From assembly GCA_964652565.1 (NCBI GenBank), contig CAZZEC010000225.1, positions 1-7,841 on the forward strand: a DNA stretch of 7,841 nt. Reading direction: 5' to 3'. The number at the start of each line of letters is the position of its first letter. Within the stretch, counting starts at the first letter, position 1. The notes under the pieces are model-generated. The model ran no database searches and was not told the origin of the DNA. It was given only the letters and a program-made list of their open reading frames with translations. Shown here in pieces: positions 1-7,014 of this stretch. The stretch comes from JBCCTX01 sp964652565 (GTDB taxonomy: Bacteria > Bacteroidota > Bacteroidia > J057). The translations under genes were made by a program, and so were the position numbers.

Positions 1-1320
1 CTGGGAAGAATTGCCGTTTCAGGAACAAATGAGCAGGACAAAACATCTTTTTACACAGCGCTGTATCATACCATGTTGCTCCCCAGACAATTTAGCGACG
101 TTGATGGGACTTATAGAGGATTTGGGGAAGATACGAGCTTATATCATGCTGAAGATTTTATCTATTATGCTGATTTTTCCATGTGGGATACATATCGGGC
201 AGTTCATCCGCTGTATAATATCATCTTCCCAGAACGCAGTAAGGACATGATGCAATCGCTCGTTCTAAAAGCAGAACAAGGAGATTGGTTGCCCATCTTT
301 CCTTGCTGGAATAATTACACCGCTGCCATGATTGGTGATCACGTAATGGCCACGCTTGCCGATGCTTATGTCAAAGGAATTCGTGGCTTTGATATTGAGA
401 AGGGATATCAGTACATGTGGAAAAATGCCACACAAACGCCTGAACAGTATGAAGACTATGTCAATGGAAAAGGCCGTAGAGCACTGGAGGCTTATTTGAA
501 GCATGGATATGTACCGCTTGAAGAAGGGGTTAAAGAAGCATTTCACAAAAATGAACAGGTTTCTCGTACCCTGGAATACGCTTACGATGATTTTTGCCTG
601 TCGCAAATAGCGCTTGCATTGGGAAAAACAGAAGATTACGAACAACTTACCCAACGAGCCAAAAATTACCAACACCTTTTCGACCCTCAGATGGGATTTA
701 TGCGCGGTAAGTATAGCGATGGAAGATGGTATGAATCCTTTGTTGCAGACGAGAAGCAGTATATGTATACCGAAGGTACGGCCTGGCAGTATTCATGGTA
801 TGTGCCACATGATGTAGAGGGACTGATTGCGCTACACGGTGGCAAAGAAGCCTTCACGACAAAACTCGATTCAGTGTTTTCAGAAGGACACTACTGGCAT
901 GGCAACGAACCCAGTCACCATATCTCGTTCCTGTTTAATTATGCAGGTCAACCCTGGAAGACTCAGCAACACGTGCGTCATATCCTGTATCAAGAATATG
1001 GAACAGGGCCAGGCGGACTTAGTGGCAATGACGATGCAGGGCAAATGTCTGCGTGGTATGTATTTGGGGCTATAGGCATGTATCCCGTATGTCCAGGCAA
1101 GCCCGAATATGCGTTGTGTAGTCCTATTTTTGAGGAAATAAACATACAAGTACCAGATTCATCTCCATTTACTATTCAAACAAAGACAAATAGTAATCAG
1201 GCCATATTTATCTCCAAGACTTCATATAATGGTCAACCAGTAGAAACACCTTTTATCACACATGATATGATTCAAAAAGGAGGAGTGCTTTCCCTAGAAT
1301 TAAGTGAAAAGCATCCGTAA
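1..1320 (+). CDS. GH92 family alpha-mannosidase, C-terminal part (5' end outside window)
   Basis: The frame is open from base 1 to the TAA at 1318-1320, giving 439 residues of a family that is usually about 700-800 residues long, so the N-terminal beta-sandwich and any signal peptide lie upstream of the window. The reading begins LGRIAVSG and continues with FYTALYHTMLLP and FSDVDGTYRGF, typical of the GH92 (alpha/alpha)6 catalytic domain. Further family motifs are AMIGDHVMATLADAYVKG, EGTAWQYSWYVPHDVEGL (Glu at partial residue 258), GNEPSHHISFLFNYAGQPW (301-319), GLSGNDDAGQMSAWYVFGA (Asp-Asp at 344-345) and YPVCPGKPEYALCSP (361-375). GH92 enzymes are calcium-dependent, inverting exo-alpha-mannosidases acting on N-glycans or mannans. 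The acidic residues of these motifs are candidates for catalysis, but I assign no individual roles. An internal ATG at 97 is not the start, because conserved sequence precedes it. It is probably exported, which cannot be checked here. Family assignment is firm; linkage specificity is unknown. Confidence 0.96.
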   Translation: MGRIAVSGTNEQDKTSFYTALYHTMLLPRQFSDVDGTYRGFGEDTSLYHAEDFIYYADFSMWDTYRAVHPLYNIIFPERSKDMMQSLVLKAEQGDWLPIFPCWNNYTAAMIGDHVMATLADAYVKGIRGFDIEKGYQYMWKNATQTPEQYEDYVNGKGRRALEAYLKHGYVPLEEGVKEAFHKNEQVSRTLEYAYDDFCLSQIALALGKTEDYEQLTQRAKNYQHLFDPQMGFMRGKYSDGRWYESFVADEKQYMYTEGTAWQYSWYVPHDVEGLIALHGGKEAFTTKLDSVFSEGHYWHGNEPSHHISFLFNYAGQPWKTQQHVRHILYQEYGTGPGGLSGNDDAGQMSAWYVFGAIGMYPVCPGKPEYALCSPIFEEINIQVPDSSPFTIQTKTNSNQAIFISKTSYNGQPVETPFITHDMIQKGGVLSLELSEKHP

Positions 1321-1354
1321 TCTATGGGTTGTAGATGAAGAAATACATAGACTG

Positions 1355-1379
1355 TACAGGAAAGACAAGGATACCTGTA
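1355..1379 (+). terminator. weak hairpin after the GH92 gene, possible terminator
   Basis: TACAGG (1355-1360) pairs with CCTGTA (1374-1379) around a 13-base loop and is followed by an AT-rich stretch without a clean T-run. A second 6-bp pairing, TCTATG with CATAGA (1321-1326 and 1346-1351), lies just upstream. Both stems are short, so termination here is only a suggestion. Transcription could read through into the transporter gene. Confidence 0.2.
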
Positions 1380-1389
1380 ATTATCTCAA

Positions 1390-1397
1390 TAATTTTG
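1390..1397 (+). promoter_or_regulatory. candidate Bacteroidota -7 box before the transporter gene
   Basis: TAATTTTG matches the Bacteroidota -7 consensus TAnnTTTG exactly. It lies about 50 bases before the ATG at 1449, which would leave a leader of roughly 45 bases. No TTG-like -33 box is present at the expected distance upstream, so this is a half-match in AT-rich DNA and could be chance. Confidence 0.3.
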
Positions 1398-1448
1398 GTT
1401 AGTTTTTAGGGATAGATATAAGGTACTATCAAGCGACGATCTACTACT

Positions 1449-2822
1449 ATGTCAAATCAAGCACTTTACTCAGAAACTGATGATCCCTACGTATTAACAG
1501 ATACAAAAATCCAGGAGCCTCCCACACGATTTTGGGGAAGAATCAAGCACCTTGGTCCGGGTTTTGTCTTATCAGCAGGGATTGTGGGTTCAGGAGAATT
1601 AATTGCTACAACTACCTTGGGAGCAGAAGCTGGATTTATTACGTTTTGGGTGATACTGGTTAGTTGTCTGGTAAAAGTAGCGATTCAACTGGAATATGGG
1701 AAGCATGCCATTAGTACGGGAGAATCTGTCATGTCTGCCTTTAACAAGCTTCCAGGGGTGAGATTGGGAAAAGCACATTGGTCGATATGGGCATGGGTAG
1801 GGATCATGACCCTTAAAATACTCCAGGTAGGCGGAATTGTGGGAGGGGTTGCTATTACACTCAATATTGCGTTTCCTTCAATGAGTATTACATTCTGGGC
1901 ACTGGCTATGGCTGTGTTAGTATCCTTATTGGTTTTTAGAGGACATTACAAGTTTATTGAGGGATTTTCCCTGGTGCTGATTGGGTTGTTTACTGTTTTT
2001 ACCTTTATCTGCTTAGCGGTTGTTCAATATACGTCTTATGCTATCACGTGGGACCAGGTGATGACAGGATTATCTTTCCAGCTTCCACCAGCAGCTGTAG
2101 GTGTAGCATTGGCTGCATTTGGATTGACGGGTGTAGGTGGGGATGAAATCACCTATTACAATTATTGGTGTATCGAGAAAGGCTATGCAGCTTTTACAGG
2201 GCCATCAGATGGCTCTCAGGATTGGGTCAGACGTGCCAAAGGGTGGATTAAAGTCATGTATATGGATGCCATATTATCTATGGTAGTTTACACGTTGGTG
2301 ACGGCTGCCTTTTATCTTCTGGGAGCTGCAGTGCTCAACAGTCGGGGAGAAATACCTGGAGGCTACGCAATGATTGAGACCTTGTCGCTCATGTATACCG
2401 AATCGTTGGGGCCCTGGGCGAAATCAATTTTTCTTATTGGGGCAGTCGTAGTCTTGTTTTCAACGTTATTCACTGCATTAGCTGCATGGACAAGAATATT
2501 TACAGATGCCTTTGGACAGATTGGCTGGATCGACTTTTTCAATATCGCAGAGCGCAAAAAGACTTTGATCATTCTTTCATGGGTATTCCCTCTATTGTGG
2601 GCTTCCTTTTTTCTCTTCCTGCAAATACCTGTGATGATGGTACTGATAGGAGGAGTACTCACCTCTATACTCTTATTTGTGATCGTTTATGTAGCCATAT
2701 ATTTCCGCTATAAGCGTTTACCGGAATCCCTCAAGCCTCCCCGATTCTATGATCTAGCCTTTTGGGCAAGTTCCCTTTCCATTCTTTTTCTGGGAATATA
2801 CAGTGTAATAAAATTGCTCTGA
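1449..2822 (+). CDS. Nramp-superfamily transporter with altered metal-binding motifs
   Basis: A 457-residue, strongly hydrophobic protein with about 11 predicted membrane helices and a cytosolic N-terminal tail of about 35 residues. The first helix begins HLGPGFVLSAGIVGSGELIA, which aligns with the Nramp (PF01566) first-helix signature, and HAISTGES follows where classical members have a similar TG motif. Classical Nramp proteins are proton-coupled Mn2+/Fe2+ importers of the LeuT fold. Their first-helix DPGN is here GSGE (residues 47-50), and the sixth-helix Met-Pro-His is replaced by GVGGDE (228-233). The ligand residues are therefore lost, while acidic residues Glu50, Asp232 and Glu233 occur at or next to these sites. 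Metal transport should not be assumed; the substrate is unknown. The ATG at 1449 is the first in frame, has no Shine-Dalgarno sequence and precedes a plausible N-terminus. A lipoprotein gene follows after 44 bases, suggesting one transcript. The superfamily is fairly certain; function is not. Confidence 0.9.
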   Translation: MSNQALYSETDDPYVLTDTKIQEPPTRFWGRIKHLGPGFVLSAGIVGSGELIATTTLGAEAGFITFWVILVSCLVKVAIQLEYGKHAISTGESVMSAFNKLPGVRLGKAHWSIWAWVGIMTLKILQVGGIVGGVAITLNIAFPSMSITFWALAMAVLVSLLVFRGHYKFIEGFSLVLIGLFTVFTFICLAVVQYTSYAITWDQVMTGLSFQLPPAAVGVALAAFGLTGVGGDEITYYNYWCIEKGYAAFTGPSDGSQDWVRRAKGWIKVMYMDAILSMVVYTLVTAAFYLLGAAVLNSRGEIPGGYAMIETLSLMYTESLGPWAKSIFLIGAVVVLFSTLFTALAAWTRIFTDAFGQIGWIDFFNIAERKKTLIILSWVFPLLWASFFLFLQIPVMMVLIGGVLTSILLFVIVYVAIYFRYKRLPESLKPPRFYDLAFWASSLSILFLGIYSVIKLL

Positions 2823-2866
2823 GACTGGGAAATCTATAATTTCATCCTGAAATAAATACTTACATC

Positions 2867-3349
2867 ATGAAGCTATACTATCTTTATCGCTTTCAGGTAC
2901 TCAGACTACTTTTGCTATTCATCATTTTACAATTTGTCGCTTGTTCTGACCCGCAAGCACATGCCAGGTTAGCAGAAGCAGAACAACAGCTAGTAGAAGC
3001 CCAGGAAAAAATCAAGACCCTTGAACAACAACAAATACCCATGGCAGGATTTATTCACACTGTATTTTTTTGGTTAAAAGAAGATCTTACAGATGCAGAT
3101 ATTGCGTCTTTTGAAGAAGGGCTCAAAAGCTTGAGCGAAATTGAACAGGTAGAAGCTTTTCACTACGGAGCACCCGCAGGTACTCCCCGCGAGGTCGTCG
3201 ACAACTCATACCAAAGAGCACTTATTTTACACTTTGCTGACAAAGAGGCTCAGGATGCTTATCAGGTACACGATATTCACAATGCCTTTGTAGAAAATCA
3301 TCAGGATAAATGGACACGTGTCCAGGTATATGATACCTTGCTGAAATGA
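2867..3349 (+). CDS. Dabb-domain lipoprotein with N-terminal coiled coil
   Basis: A 160-residue protein. Residues 1-25 form a lipoprotein signal peptide: Arg13, a Leu/Ile-rich core, then FVAC, with Cys26 as the probable lipidation site, followed by SDPQ. Residues 31-56 are rich in Ala, Glu and Gln with heptad-like spacing and probably form a coiled coil. From about 60 to 159 there is a Dabb domain (stress-responsive alpha/beta barrel, PF07876-like), with GFIHTVFFWLKE at its first strand, FHYGAP in the middle, and HDIHNAFVENHQDKW near the end. Dabb proteins form dimeric ferredoxin-like barrels. Most are small soluble proteins of unclear role, and a few related ones are enzymes, so I infer no catalytic activity. 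The gene lies 44 bases after the Nramp-like gene with no obvious terminator between them, so cotranscription is likely. Envelope anchoring follows from the lipobox; which membrane and face is unknown. ATG 3041 would start a bare Dabb domain but would discard a convincing signal peptide. Confidence 0.88.
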   Translation: MKLYYLYRFQVLRLLLLFIILQFVACSDPQAHARLAEAEQQLVEAQEKIKTLEQQQIPMAGFIHTVFFWLKEDLTDADIASFEEGLKSLSEIEQVEAFHYGAPAGTPREVVDNSYQRALILHFADKEAQDAYQVHDIHNAFVENHQDKWTRVQVYDTLLK

Positions 3350-3356
3350 TCGCTAC

Positions 3357-3390
3357 TCAACAGGTGTGCAATGATTTTCGCACCTGTTGA
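3357..3390. terminator. hairpin between convergent genes, probable bidirectional terminator
   Basis: TCAACAGGTGTG (3357-3368) pairs with CGCACCTGTTGA (3379-3390): ten perfect base pairs, one G-T pair and a closing G-C pair around a 10-base loop. It sits 7 bases after the lipoprotein stop codon and 25 bases beyond the sulfatase stop on the opposite strand. Neither side has a classical T-run; the + side continues GATTTATTG. Position and symmetry argue for a terminator serving both genes. Confidence 0.7.
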
Positions 3391-3415
3391 GATGATTGAT
3401 TTATTGAAATAAGAA

Positions 3416-4780
3416 TTACTCTCTTCGCTGCCAGGGAATCTGCCCCCCTTCCTGGAGATGTCCCATCAATAATGCGTTAAGTTCTTTAAATTTCTCGGGA
3501 TATTCTTCTATCACATTTTGAGTCTCCTTTGGATCTTCAGCCACATTATACATCTCTCTGGGGCCAAAAGGATCGTTTTGCAGCAATTTCCAATCCCCTA
3601 GCCTCACGGCTTCAATCGTTTTTCCTCCATAACGCGTTCCTCCTTCTCTCCGCGAGAAAAACACCGCCCTGTCAGACAGATCCTGACTTTCTCCCAGTAA
3701 ACTCGGATAAAAATCTACCCCATCGATGGTGTGTGAAAACGTAACTCCCGCTGCTGCCAGTACCGTAGGATATATGTCCATAGTGAGTAATTGCATATCG
3801 CTTCTTACTCCTGGTGTGATAATTCCTTTCCATGATACACAGGTAGGTACCTTTATTCCTCCCTCATATACACTCTGCTTACCATCCCTCAAAGGGCCGT
3901 TATTTGCTTCATCTCTCAAAAGCCCTCCATTGTCACTACTAAATACAATCAAGGTATTTTCTCTTTGTCCGGTATCATCCAGGGCTTTTAATACCTTCCC
4001 AATTCCATCATCCAAATGCTCAATGAACGCGACTAATTCTGCACGTTTATCTGAAATACTGGATTCTCTCTCTTTTACCTTTGCTAACCATTCCTGGGGG
4101 GGTTGTACAGGAAAATGAGGGGCATTATACGCTAAGTAGAGAAAAAACGGTGCCTCCTTTTCAGATCTATCCTCAATATATTCCACTGCCCAATCTGTGA
4201 ATATATCTGTCGCATGACCAGGAGGATCAATCACAGCCAGATTTCTGCGCATATAATTAAATCCATGCCTTCGTTTTTCCACATAGTCATCCATCATATC
4301 TCCCAGCCAACCGTGAAAGAAATCAAAGCCCCGGTCATTGGGACGGTTGGGACTGTCCAATCCTAAATGCCATTTTCCTATCAATGCAGTATGATACCCT
4401 GTGCTTTGTAATAGCTCTGACAACAAAGGAGCTTCCGTATCGAGAAACCCCCAGCTATTATTGGCATGTGTTCGTATTACACCTGGAACACCTACATTCG
4501 CCGGATAGCGCCCACTCAATAATGAAGCACGTGTGGGAGAACAGACGGGACAGTTCGCATAAAAATTGTCAAACCGCATCCCTGAAGCTACTAATTGATC
4601 CATATAGGGAGTTTGTAGGTCCTGGGCTCCATAACAGCTTAAGTCTCCGTATCCCTGATCATCGGTCAAAATGACCAAAATATTAGGTCTTTGGGCATTC
4701 AGGGATAAATGAATGAGAAAAAGAGTACCGAGGAATATACATTTCCTGATTATGAATGAAGGGAAGGTAATAGAACACAT
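3416..4780 (-). CDS. secreted S1-family (formylglycine-dependent) sulfatase
   Basis: A 454-residue arylsulfatase-like enzyme that hydrolyses sulfate esters. I place the start at ATG 4780-4778: the next residues form a signal peptide with IIRK, a hydrophobic stretch and LSLNA before QRPN (cleavage near Ala29), and the mature part begins immediately with the sulfatase strand RPNILVILTDDQGYGD (metal-binding Asp40-Asp41). CSPTRASLLSGR gives Cys80 and Arg84, the CxPxR site where Cys becomes formylglycine. GKWHLG (Lys136, His138), APHFP (His222), SSDNGG (Asp283-Asn284) and DGKQSVYEGGIKVP (Lys301) complete the active site. The C-terminal subdomain has MYNVAEDPKE. All key residues are present, and length is normal for a compact S1 sulfatase. 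Activity needs a maturase encoded elsewhere. The frame stays open to 5113 inside the PBP gene, but that extension places the signal sequence internally and is rejected. Natural substrate is unknown; sulfated polysaccharide is a reasonable inference. It lies 76 bases after the PBP stop, same strand. Confidence 0.95.
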   Translation of the reverse strand: MCSITFPSFIIRKCIFLGTLFLIHLSLNAQRPNILVILTDDQGYGDLSCYGAQDLQTPYMDQLVASGMRFDNFYANCPVCSPTRASLLSGRYPANVGVPGVIRTHANNSWGFLDTEAPLLSELLQSTGYHTALIGKWHLGLDSPNRPNDRGFDFFHGWLGDMMDDYVEKRRHGFNYMRRNLAVIDPPGHATDIFTDWAVEYIEDRSEKEAPFFLYLAYNAPHFPVQPPQEWLAKVKERESSISDKRAELVAFIEHLDDGIGKVLKALDDTGQRENTLIVFSSDNGGLLRDEANNGPLRDGKQSVYEGGIKVPTCVSWKGIITPGVRSDMQLLTMDIYPTVLAAAGVTFSHTIDGVDFYPSLLGESQDLSDRAVFFSRREGGTRYGGKTIEAVRLGDWKLLQNDPFGPREMYNVAEDPKETQNVIEEYPEKFKELNALLMGHLQEGGQIPWQRRE

Positions 4781-4790
4781 ACTTTTTACC

Positions 4791-4822
4791 CAAAAGGTAG
4801 GGAAGGAATAGGATACCTGCAA
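4791..4822 (-). promoter_or_regulatory. weak promoter candidate for the sulfatase gene
   Basis: On the minus strand TTG (4822-4820) is followed after 20 bases by TACCTTTTG (4799-4791), which resembles the Bacteroidota -33 TTG and -7 TAnnTTTG pair with an extra T. It would start transcription only a few bases before the ATG at 4780, giving an almost leaderless mRNA. It is the only candidate seen in the 76-base gap after the PBP gene; read-through from that gene is the alternative. Confidence 0.25.
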
Positions 4823-4856
4823 CAAAACTTCTCTACAGCACAGATTTATTGATATC

Positions 4857-6932
4857 TTATTCCTGAGCAGCCTCTTGCTGCTGGTTTTCCCACCATTTCT
4901 TGAATTGGGAAGCGGATACCATAAACGTGTAAGGTGCGCATTGAAGTTTTCTGCGTACTTCATATGAAGGCTTTTCAAACGAAGTAGACTTCCAATCTTT
5001 AAACGAGGGATCTTCGTACACCTGCTGCATGAATTTAGCCCAGATAGGGAGTGCTGTCCTAGCCCCTTGTCCATCTCGCAAAGTACTAAAGTGCAACCTT
5101 CTATCATCAGCACCTACCCATGCCCCTGCTACTATCTTTGGAGTAGCACCTACAAACCAGCCATCAGCCTGATCCTGACTTGTTCCAGTCTTTCCTGCGA
5201 TATCCCCAGCAATGCGATATCGACTTTTCAGACTAGCTGCGGTTCCACGTTGCACCACATTTTGCAACATCTCCACCATCATTTGTGAGTGCGTACTGGT
5301 CAGGACTTGTTCTCTTTGTAGTGAATCCAGATTTCTTTCCCAGATNNNNNNNNNNNNNNNNNNNNNNNNNNNNNNNNNNNNNNNNNNNNNNNNNNNNNNN
5401 NNNNNNNNNNNNNNNNNNNNNNNNNNNNNNNNNNNNNNNNNNNNNGAATATTCTCCGCCATAATCTTTATCTGAATTTTTGGGACTCCAGTTATCAAAAG
5501 TAGCATACACCACCCGATCATTGGGAATATGTTCGCACGGATCTTCACCTTGTTTCAATGCTGCTGCGTAGACAATAGGTTTGAAGACCGAACCCGATTG
5601 GCGCTGGGCTGTTACGTGATCATACTGAAAAAAGTGGTGATCTGTACCCCCTACCCAAGCCCATACCGCTCCATTTTCCGGATTCATGGCAACAAATCCC
5701 GTCTGTAGCATAGGCAAATAATGAACCAGTGAATCCACAAGGCTCATGTCTCGCTGTTCTACTCCCTCCCAGGTAAATACCCTTTTAGGATGTGTGATCA
5801 GAGATAAACTATCAATGGTTTCCTCATCATATCCTGCAGCTTTCCATTGTTGATAGGTTCTGGTGCGCATTAGGGCAGACTGCACAACCGAACTACTGGG
5901 TTTCAACTTGCGCCTTTGCTTGTCAAATTGCTGCTGAAGCTGTTGCATGTGTTCGGCTACTGCATGCTCCGCATACTGCTGTAGTCGACTATCCAAAGTA
6001 GTGTAAATTCTCAGTCCATCCCGATAAATATCGTAGGTTCTCCCCTCCTCATTGGGGTGAGACACAAAATATTTGATCAACTCTTTGCGCAGATACTCCC
6101 TAAAATACGGCGCCAATCCATCGTGAATCGTTTCATACACATAGTCCAGTTTTAGTGGTAATCTTTGAAGTGAATCTACATTCTGAAGCGGAATAAAATC
6201 GTAACGCGCCATCTGATCAAGTACCAGATTCCTACGTTCTAATGCACGGTCAGGATGATTCACTGGGTTGTAAAAAGTAGGCGCCTTGAGCAAGCCCACC
6301 AATAGTGCAGACTGTTCTGTCCTCAATGAATCCGGTTTAGTATTAAAGTACCTTCTGGAAGCAGATTCGATCCCGTATGCATTTTCACTAAAGGTAACGG
6401 TATTTAGGTAATAGGCCAGGAGAGTCTTTTTATCGTATAATCGCTCCAGTTTTTTGGCGATGTATATCTCTTGTAACTTATTGACAGGAATAGATAAAAA
6501 TCCGTAGTTTTTTCTTGGAAACAGATTTTTAGCCAATTGCTGAGTCAGTGTACTCCCTCCCCCAGAACTGCGGTCTCCCATCAATAGGGATTTAAAGAAC
6601 ACCCTGCCCATACTCAGCAGATCGACTCCCTTATGATCAAAGAATCGTATGTCTTCAGTAGCGAGTAGCGCTAGTACCAGATTGGGAGCAAGGTCTTCAT
6701 AGTCCACATTTGTCCGCTCTTTCAAGTAGTACTTACCAATCAACTTCTCATCTGAACTATAGATGACAGAAGCGAGTGGTAATTCGATGACTTGAATGTC
6801 ATGGGTAGAAGGCATCCGACCCCAGAGTCCTATACGTATGGTAGTTATCATCAGGAGCATCACGAGAAACAGCCCCCCAATCACCCCAACGATCCTTCTG
6901 TATTTGCGTAAAAAATGGACTAGTGTTTCCAT
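4857..6932 (-). CDS. class A penicillin-binding protein (PBP1A-like), interrupted by an assembly gap
   Basis: A bifunctional peptidoglycan synthase: a glycosyltransferase that polymerises lipid II and a transpeptidase that cross-links stem peptides. Residues 1-12 are cytosolic, about 13-38 form the single membrane anchor, and the rest is periplasmic. The GT51 domain (about 60-230) has ATEDIRFFDHKGVD with catalytic Glu93, GGGSTLTQQLAKNLF (124-138) and NAYGIESASRRYF (Glu189). A Gln/Lys-rich linker near 325-345 leads to the transpeptidase domain, with RQSGSVFKP giving the SxxK motif (Ser448, Lys451) and GKTGTS giving the KTG motif (Lys581 as numbered across the gap). The middle SxN motif is not visible; it must lie in the 100 N at 5346-5445. 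SxxK to KTG is 133 residues here, shorter than I recall for this class (about 190 in E. coli PBP1B), so the true gap is probably longer. There is no C-terminal BiPBP-type domain, which argues against PBP1C. ATG 6932 is supported by the anchor that follows. A promoter candidate lies just upstream. Confidence 0.95.
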   Translation of the reverse strand: METLVHFLRKYRRIVGVIGGLFLVMLLMITTIRIGLWGRMPSTHDIQVIELPLASVIYSSDEKLIGKYYLKERTNVDYEDLAPNLVLALLATEDIRFFDHKGVDLLSMGRVFFKSLLMGDRSSGGGSTLTQQLAKNLFPRKNYGFLSIPVNKLQEIYIAKKLERLYDKKTLLAYYLNTVTFSENAYGIESASRRYFNTKPDSLRTEQSALLVGLLKAPTFYNPVNHPDRALERRNLVLDQMARYDFIPLQNVDSLQRLPLKLDYVYETIHDGLAPYFREYLRKELIKYFVSHPNEEGRTYDIYRDGLRIYTTLDSRLQQYAEHAVAEHMQQLQQQFDKQRRKLKPSSSVVQSALMRTRTYQQWKAAGYDEETIDSLSLITHPKRVFTWEGVEQRDMSLVDSLVHYLPMLQTGFVAMNPENGAVWAWVGGTDHHFFQYDHVTAQRQSGSVFKPIVYAAALKQGEDPCEHIPNDRVVYATFDNWSPKNSDKDYGGEYXXXXXXXXXXXXXXXXXXXXXXXXXXXXXXXXXXIWERNLDSLQREQVLTSTHSQMMVEMLQNVVQRGTAASLKSRYRIAGDIAGKTGTSQDQADGWFVGATPKIVAGAWVGADDRRLHFSTLRDGQGARTALPIWAKFMQQVYEDPSFKDWKSTSFEKPSYEVRRKLQCAPYTFMVSASQFKKWWENQQQEAAQE
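5346..5445. other. assembly gap, 100 N
   Basis: Exactly 100 undetermined bases, a common placeholder length for scaffold joins. The two flanks are in the same frame of the PBP gene when the gap is taken at face value, but 100 is not a multiple of three and the protein appears about 55 residues short here. The in-frame fit is therefore probably accidental, or reflects a true gap length with the same remainder. Confidence 0.99.
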
Positions 6933-6972
6933 GTGCGGGTATAAGCAACAGGTATTTTATGATTTACATGTA

Positions 6973-7005
6973 CTAAGTTATCATTTATAGCAGATTTGTC
7001 AAAAA
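6973..7005 (-). promoter_or_regulatory. candidate promoter of the PBP gene
   Basis: On the minus strand TTTTTG (7005-7000, TTG at 7002-7000) is followed after 19 bases by TAACTTAG (6980-6973), one mismatch from the Bacteroidota -7 consensus TAnnTTTG. Both boxes and the spacing agree with the consensus. The predicted transcription start is near 6966, leaving a leader of about 34 bases before ATG 6932. Confidence 0.45.
6991..6998 (+). promoter_or_regulatory. weak -7-like box before the CHAD gene
   Basis: CAGATTTG differs from TAnnTTTG by one base and lies 16 bases before ATG 7015, but no TTG sits at the right distance upstream. It lies between the boxes of the divergent PBP promoter candidate, so if both are real, the two promoters would compete for polymerase. 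Support is weak. Confidence 0.2.
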
Positions 7006-7014
7006 GTAATCAAT

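Noticed and set aside
265..675. Minus-strand open frame of 136 codons
   Set aside because: It is antisense to the well-conserved GH92 coding sequence, Cys/Phe-rich and without a recognisable domain.
1321..1448. Possible small gene, riboswitch or RNA in the 128-base intergenic region
   Set aside because: Only two short 6-bp pairings and one -7-like box are present. No conserved RNA fold or credible short coding frame was recognised.
2363..2713. Open frames on both strands inside the transporter gene
   Set aside because: They overlap the helices of the Nramp-like protein in other frames and have no domain of their own.
3529..4674. Three plus-strand open frames opposite the sulfatase
   Set aside because: The sulfatase motifs are unambiguous on the minus strand; these are antisense frames of low complexity.
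4781..5113. Upstream extension of the sulfatase frame by 111 codons, overlapping the PBP gene
   Set aside because: The extension lies mostly inside the PBP coding region in another frame, shows no domain, and would bury a clear signal peptide within the protein. The start at 4780 explains the sequence better.
5212..5548. Open frames running through the N stretch other than the PBP frame
   Set aside because: They exist only because undetermined bases contain no stop codons.
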